Of a DNA stretch of 64,000 bases, positions 60,901 through 64,000 are shown piece by piece; positions within the stretch are counted from its first letter, which is position 1; each line of letters opens with the position of its first letter. The position numbers and the translations under genes are program-made. The notes under the pieces are model-generated. The model was given only the letters and a program-made list of their open reading frames with translations, was not told the origin of the DNA and did no database searches. The DNA comes from Streptomyces xanthophaeus. GTDB taxonomy: Bacteria > Actinomycetota > Actinomycetes > Streptomycetales > Streptomycetaceae. The stretch spans positions 358,687-422,686 of the forward strand of contig NZ_JOFT01000012.1 in assembly GCF_000725805.1 (NCBI RefSeq). The letters run 5' to 3'.

Positions 60901-61922
60901 GCTTCCAGGGCACCGTCAACGCCATCGGGTTCAGCCCCGACAGACGGCTGCTGGCCGTTGCGGCCAAGGACGTACAGCTGTGGGACGTGAGCGACCCCTG
61001 GACGCCCCGCCCCGTGGGGCAGCCGCTCACCAACGCGACGGGGTTCTCCGGGACGGTCTCCTTCACCCCTGACGGCCGCACCCTGGCCGTGGGCGGCCGG
61101 GAGGGCAAGGTCTGGCTCTGGGACCTCACCCGCCCCGAACGGGCCGCGCCCTACGGGGAACCGCTGGCCGGCGGCACCGGAACCATCCAGTCCGCTGTCT
61201 TCGACCCGGCGGGCGGGGCGCTCGCCGTCGGCAGCGAGGGCCGTACCGTGCGGATCTGGGACACCCGCGAACCGGCCCGGCCCGCGCTGTCGGCCGAGCT
61301 CACCGAACCCACCAACTACGTGTACTCGGTGGCGTTCAGCCCGGACGGGCGGCGCCTCGCGGCCGGGACCGTCGACAAACAGGTCCTGCTGTGGCGGCTG
61401 CCCGCACCCGGCGGCGGGGCGCCCGCGCACGAGGCGACCCTGCGCGGCCCAGGGAGCTACGTCATGTCCGTGGCCTTCGGCCCGGACGGCCGCACGCTGG
61501 CCGCGGGCACCGCCGACCGGGACGTGTGGCTGTGGGACGTGAGCGGCGAGCGCCCGGTCAGCGCCGGCCCGCCACTGACCGGCCCGAGCAGCTACGTCTA
61601 CGCCCTGGCCTTCAGCCCGGCGGGCGGCACCCTGGCCGCGGCCAGCACCGACAGCACCGTCTGGCTCTGGAACACCCGCGACCCCGGTCGGCCGCAGCCC
61701 GAGGCCGTACTGAGCGGTCTGCGGGGCAAGGCCTACGCGATCGCCTTCGGCCCGGACGGCCGCTCGCTGGCCGCCGGCGGCTCGGGGCCGGAGGCACTCC
61801 TGTGGACCACCGACGAGGAGGCGGTGCGCAGCCGGATCTGCGAACGGGCCGGGTCGCCGATCACCCGGCAGGAATGGGCGCACCTGGTGCCGGGACTGCC
61901 GTACGCGCCGCCCTGCCGGTGA
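57954..61922 (+). CDS. nSTAND1 NTPase with HTH-like N-terminus, membrane helix and WD40 repeats
   Basis: The 1,322-residue protein has an N-terminal helical domain (about 8-90, LTRLREKADLTVRAVAARV), the nSTAND1 entry signature AVPYRGLAGFEERHAEWFFG near 105 and Walker A GASGSGKSS near 155. The Walker B-like VVVAVDQFEEVF lies near 250, followed by a winged-helix region and one membrane helix near 575-598 (VLLSVLVVLSGLLTGIAVV). About 14 WD40 blades fill 655-1300 (for example AFSPDGRRLAAG, WDVRDP). STAND proteins are signalling switches; many serve in programmed death or phage defence, yet this type is abundant in Streptomyces. ATG 57954 follows GGAGG by 5 bases. No effector gene is adjacent. Confidence 0.88.
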   Translation: MDRTPTPPLPPSPREEFAAELTRLREKADLTVRAVAARVDAPGAHTTVGGWFAGQNLPSIGSLPLFRQVLHVCGVREPAEIERWIETLAELRRTRVPRAVHAAVPYRGLAGFEERHAEWFFGRDRLRDTVVAQLLADGAIVAGGAAVPVPRLLVGASGSGKSSLLRAGVLPVLRAAHGFVPCLLTPGRHPLAALASAVDALTGPQETARSAEASGSPPAVPDDSDAPGTPDPLALAARVRSFAARQSVRVVVAVDQFEEVFTVCRDAAERERFLRCLAALPAPDVRVAGALRADFYPDALGEPLLAAALQNGQTVVGALTEEETRAVVTGPAVKAGLTVDEGFVDLLLADLRDSGAGALPLLSHALLSTWERGRGTKLTIADYRAGGGISAAISATAEEAYAELSEEQRSLARVLFLRMVTVGDGGPDTRRLLPLPDAGGPGDPAGRDRAGQVYEVLERFVDRRLVTLDADGSQITHEALLTAWPRLHRWIDTDRAGHLVWQELGRDAERWLAQHREPSLLYRGARLAVAAGWAEQSGRGPELTVRETSFLAASRDAEEARARRERHRTRRLRQLLVLLSVLVVLSGLLTGIAVVQRRDAEHQQAVALSRLVAARAERLRGSDLALAAQLSLVAYRTAPTAEARSALMDASALPAVTRILAFRGVVQAVALSPDGHTLAAGGLDRQVALWDVRDPQHPRELGTAPHDFGDTVYALAFSPDGRRLAAGAGDGTVRVWEPSGPAGSRVLTGPESAVYGVAFAPDSRTLAAAGADGGVYLWRDPAAADGAAAAGGSAGPAAGPERLAGFTGPVHTVAFRPGGATLAAGGADGTVRLWDTSAPGLPVPYAEALTGAAGPVFGLAFTPDGSRLAAASQDRSTRVWTVPDPRGTPVAPEVIGGAPAVPDGPASYVNAVGYGPDGQWTATGSADNQVRLYRTGTATPAAVFPHPGPVTALAFLPGGQGLVTGAADGTVRLWQLPSRPLRGFQGTVNAIGFSPDRRLLAVAAKDVQLWDVSDPWTPRPVGQPLTNATGFSGTVSFTPDGRTLAVGGREGKVWLWDLTRPERAAPYGEPLAGGTGTIQSAVFDPAGGALAVGSEGRTVRIWDTREPARPALSAELTEPTNYVYSVAFSPDGRRLAAGTVDKQVLLWRLPAPGGGAPAHEATLRGPGSYVMSVAFGPDGRTLAAGTADRDVWLWDVSGERPVSAGPPLTGPSSYVYALAFSPAGGTLAAASTDSTVWLWNTRDPGRPQPEAVLSGLRGKAYAIAFGPDGRSLAAGGSGPEALLWTTDEEAVRSRICERAGSPITRQEWAHLVPGLPYAPPCR

Positions 61923-62088
61923 GGGCCCGCAGCGCTGTACGGAGTTGTACGGACCGCCGTCCGGAGGCGTCCGACCTGCGGCTTCGGCCTTCCCGGCGGC
62001 GGTCCGGGGCTGGCTTCCTGATGGAGCGCCGCCGGATCGGCCGGGGCGCGGCACACCATCGCAGCCACCTCGACGAGGGAGAACGACC

Positions 62089-62442
62089 ATGCGTAAGACG
62101 ACCACCCTGCGGTCCCGGGCCGGACTGGCGGCCGCCGCGGCCGCCGTGGCCCTGACGGGTCTGATCGCCGGCGCCGGGGGCGCCGAGGCGGCGGGCAGCT
62201 ACATCTCCTCCAACAGCGGGGGAGCCAACGTCCGGACCTGCGCCAGCACCGGCTGCGGCTCGCTCGGCTACCTCGGGAACGGCTCCGGCGTGACGATGCA
62301 GTGCTGGCTCGACAACCAGTGGGTCTACCCGCCCAGCTCGAACTACGCCTCCAACCGCTGGTTCCGGGTCTCCAGCGCCGTGGGCACCGGCTACGTCCAC
62401 TCGTCCCTCGTCGCCAGCCAGACCGGCGTCGGCCACTGCTGA
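62089..62442 (+). CDS. Small secreted SH3-like protein
   Basis: The 117-residue preprotein has a Sec signal (LRSRAGLAAAAAAVALTGLI, cleavage near AEA at about 34). The mature ~83 residues (SGGANVRTCASTGCGSLGYL, MQCWLDNQWVYPPS, RWFRVSSAVGTGYVHSSLVA) fit a bacterial SH3 (SH3b) fold with four cysteines. Such domains bind peptidoglycan or other wall components. ATG 62089 follows GAGGGAGAACGACC. Convergent with the carbonic anhydrase gene across a strong terminator. Confidence 0.82.
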   Translation: MRKTTTLRSRAGLAAAAAAVALTGLIAGAGGAEAAGSYISSNSGGANVRTCASTGCGSLGYLGNGSGVTMQCWLDNQWVYPPSSNYASNRWFRVSSAVGTGYVHSSLVASQTGVGHC

Positions 62443-62456
62443 CCCTTGACCGCACC

Positions 62457-62497
62457 GCTGCGCGCCGTCCCTCCCGAGCGGGGGGACGGCGCGCAGC
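62457..62497. terminator. Bidirectional terminator
   Basis: A perfect 15-bp stem (62457-62471 with 62483-62497) and 11-base loop separates the SH3-like and carbonic anhydrase genes. Confidence 0.85.
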
Positions 62498-62546
62498 CGC
62501 GACCGGGGGCGCGCCCGAGGGCCGCGGTCCCGGCCGCCGACGTCCG

Positions 62547-63290
62547 TCAGGACAGGGTGCGCACGTGCTGGTCCCGCAGCTCGTACCGGGCGGCCACCAC
62601 GGCCAGTTCACCCGTGGCCACCTTCGCGGCGAGGTCGGGCTCGGCGGCCAGCCGTCGCCGGACGCCCCGCACGTGGGCGTTTACGGTGGCGTCGATACGG
62701 GCCTCGCCCTGCTGGCCGTGGTCGATGGACGGCCGTATCTGGTCGGCCAGGTACTGGATGTGGGCCGGGAGCGGCTCGCCGGTCTCGTCCGCGTGCACCG
62801 CCGCGGCGACGGCCCCGCAGGACTGGTGGGCCAGCACGAGGACCAGCGGTATCCGCAGTTCCAGGACCCCGTACGCGATGCTCCCGAGCACCGCCTCGTC
62901 CAGGACCTCGCCCGCCGACCGGACCGTCAGCAGATCGCCCAGGCCCTGGTCGAAGACCAGCTCGGGCGGCACCCGCGAGTCGATGCAGCCCAGGACGACC
63001 GCGAACGGGTGCTGGGCCGCCACGAGCCTTCGGCGCAGTGGCGCGGACTCGTGCGGGTGCTCCTCGTGGTAGGTCCGCCAGCGCCGGTTGCCCGCCGCGA
63101 GTCTGCGCAGCGCCTGCGCGGGAGTGGTGGGACGGCTGTCGCTTTCGGCCTCCCCCGTGGCGGCGGAGGCGGGGAAGACCGGCCCGAGGGCCAGACCCGC
63201 ACCGGCGGCCGCCGTGCCCGCCACGGCGGTGCGCAACAGGGCCCGACGGCTGCGCGGCAGGGCGACGCGGGTTCGTGTGTTCGAAGGCAT
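62547..63290 (-). CDS. Tat-exported beta-class carbonic anhydrase
   Basis: The 247-residue protein has a twin-arginine signal (LPRSRRALLRTAVAGTAAAG, ending near ASA at about 42), so it should fold in the cytoplasm and be exported. The catalytic domain shows zinc ligands in VVLGCIDSRVPPE (Cys, with the Asp-Arg pair) and VLAHQSCGAVAAA (His and Cys). ATG 63290 places the Tat motif correctly; in-frame upstream sequence is not coding-like. It would interconvert CO2 and bicarbonate at the cell surface. It is clearly distinct from the cytosolic CynT at 20.8-21.4 kb. Confidence 0.9.
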   Translation of the reverse strand: MPSNTRTRVALPRSRRALLRTAVAGTAAAGAGLALGPVFPASAATGEAESDSRPTTPAQALRRLAAGNRRWRTYHEEHPHESAPLRRRLVAAQHPFAVVLGCIDSRVPPELVFDQGLGDLLTVRSAGEVLDEAVLGSIAYGVLELRIPLVLVLAHQSCGAVAAAVHADETGEPLPAHIQYLADQIRPSIDHGQQGEARIDATVNAHVRGVRRRLAAEPDLAAKVATGELAVVAARYELRDQHVRTLS

Positions 63291-63486
63291 GGCCGGACGG
63301 TAACCGGCGTGCGGCAGCCGGAACCGGCCCGGCGGACGCATTGGCGCGATCCGCTCGCGAGGAGGCCTGATGGGGGCGGAGCCGTCTCGGCATGCGGGCG
63401 TGTAGGGGCGTTGAGCGGGGGAAGGCGGGGCAGGGAAGGGCCGCGGGAGCATCCCGCGGCCGTCCCTACCGGAGGAGATGGCGGAC

Positions 63487-63852
63487 GTGACCGAACACGT
63501 GTGGAACTACAGGCCGACCTCGGGGCGCCTGGCGGGCGCCGACCTCACGGGCTACAAGGTCGAGGCCAGCGACGGCGCGATCGGCAAGGTCGACAAGTAC
63601 TCCGACGCGGTGGGCGAGGCCTACATCGTGGTGGACACCGGTGTGTGGATCTTCGGCAAGGAGGTCCTGCTCCCGGCCGGCACGGTGACCCGCGTCGATC
63701 CCGAGGAGAAGCGGATCTACGTCGACCGCACCAAGGAACAGATCAAGCACGCACCGGAGTTCATCCGGGAGCAGCACCTGGGCGACGCGGCCTACCACCA
63801 GGAGGTGGGCACCTACTTCATCAACGGCCCCTTCCGCCTGCCGCCGGTCTGA
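63487..63852 (+). CDS. PRC-barrel domain protein
   Basis: The 121-residue soluble protein has a PRC-barrel strand set (LTGYKVEASDGAIGKVDKYS, YIVVDTGVWIFGKEVLLPAG, VTRVDPEEKRIYVDRTKEQI) and a C-terminal tail. PRC-barrel proteins of this size are common stress-linked proteins in actinomycetes without a proven role. I prefer GTG 63487 (MTEHVWNYRP), 9 bases after GGAGGAG. ATG 63478 is in frame but touches that ribosome site. Ends at a strong hairpin. Confidence 0.85.
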   Translation: MTEHVWNYRPTSGRLAGADLTGYKVEASDGAIGKVDKYSDAVGEAYIVVDTGVWIFGKEVLLPAGTVTRVDPEEKRIYVDRTKEQIKHAPEFIREQHLGDAAYHQEVGTYFINGPFRLPPV

Positions 63853-63863
63853 CCCGCCCGGAC

Positions 63864-63894
63864 CCGGCCCGGGCCCGCGGCGGGCCCGGGCCGG
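63864..63894 (+). terminator. Terminator after the PRC-barrel gene
   Basis: A perfect 14-bp GC stem (63864-63877 with 63881-63894) with a 3-base loop begins 12 bases after the stop. Confidence 0.8.
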
Positions 63895-63901
63895 CCGGGG
63901 T

Positions 63902-64000
63902 CTAGTGCTGTGACCGGAAAGGTCCACCGGGTCGCGGCGCCCGGCACGGCACCTCCCCGCGTTGTCGGACCACGCAAGTACGTCCAGTACGAGCCGTGGC
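63902..64000 (+). repeat. Start of a possible dispersed repeat, cut by the right edge
   Basis: Right after the terminator the sequence changes to CTAGTGCTGTGACCGG followed by non-coding DNA to the edge. The same 16 bases occur inverted at 3683-3698, directly after the carboxypeptidase stop. One shared 16-mer in a GC-rich 64-kb window could be chance. I have the impression that this string recurs in Streptomyces intergenic DNA, which is the only reason to call it a repeat. Confidence 0.3.

Noticed and set aside
57978..62105. A 1,375-codon open frame on the minus strand
   Set aside because: It is the antisense of the nSTAND1-WD40 gene; high G+C keeps antisense frames open. The plus-strand product has coherent domains and the minus product is Gly/Arg/Val-rich noise.
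63858..64000. Insertion sequence at the right edge
   Set aside because: No transposase sequence or terminal inverted repeat pair is visible, so only a possible repeat start is reported.

Overview
The window reads as chromosomal DNA of a Streptomyces or a very close relative. It is about 70% G+C with strong third-position GC, many GTG starts and GTGA/ATGA stop-start couplings. It also carries lineage-typical families: rodlin, an ECF42 sigma factor with its DGPF partner, DUF6204, PRC-barrel and nSTAND1-WD40 proteins. No rRNA, tRNA, CRISPR array or intact insertion sequence was recognised. I saw no in-frame TTA (bldA-type) codon in the genes I chose, although this was only checked by eye.

Layout. 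1-11.9 kb: a DUF6204 fragment; a von Willebrand A protein coupled to a secreted partner; a small iron-permease-like membrane protein; a D,D-carboxypeptidase with a long acidic cytoplasmic arm; a secreted GH87-type alpha-1,3-glucanase; then small enzymes and lipoproteins. 11.6-16.2 kb: a small secreted protein and a two-component system (HK/RR) divergent from a MacB/FtsX-type ABC exporter. 16.2-18.0 kb: DGPF protein and ECF42 sigma factor with a candidate autoregulatory promoter. 18.0-23.5 kb: beta-lactamase-fold hydrolase, a single rodlin with a sigma-BldN-like promoter, a complete cyanate locus (cynS, cynT, divergent cynR), and an isochorismatase-fold hydrolase. 23.6-28.2 kb: a very large secreted M4-M28 double metalloprotease divergent from a LysR regulator. 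28.3-37.6 kb: secreted and lipid-anchored proteins, a GT2-TagF polymerase overlapping an alpha/beta-hydrolase with Ig-like repeats (wall polymer synthesis), and a secreted EEP-family enzyme. 37.6-49.3 kb: HTH regulator/SDR/aldo-keto reductase, an orphan ribbon-helix-helix protein, a PAS-GAF-SpoIIE phosphatase, a tyrosine phosphatase broken by one in-frame stop, a membrane protein, an AccE-like peptide, RNase HI with a Cys-rich tail, an MFS exporter and a membrane EEP enzyme.

49.4-57.5 kb is the most unusual part: a tight six-gene minus-strand operon. In transcription order it encodes a benzoylformate-decarboxylase-like ThDP enzyme, a GlcD-type FAD-linked oxidase, a cytochrome P450, a lipase-like alpha/beta-hydrolase, a heme dioxygenase with the hallmarks of plant fatty-acid alpha-dioxygenase, and a WXG-type small protein. 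The activities can be ordered into a chemically consistent fatty-acid alpha-oxidation route (release acid, 2-(R)-oxygenate, oxidise to 2-oxo acid, decarboxylate to the n-1 aldehyde). I know of no description of such a bacterial operon; function is inferred only.

57.9-64 kb: a 1,322-residue nSTAND1-WD40 protein divergent from that operon, a small secreted SH3-like protein, a Tat-exported beta-carbonic anhydrase, a PRC-barrel protein, and the start of a possible repeat at the right edge.
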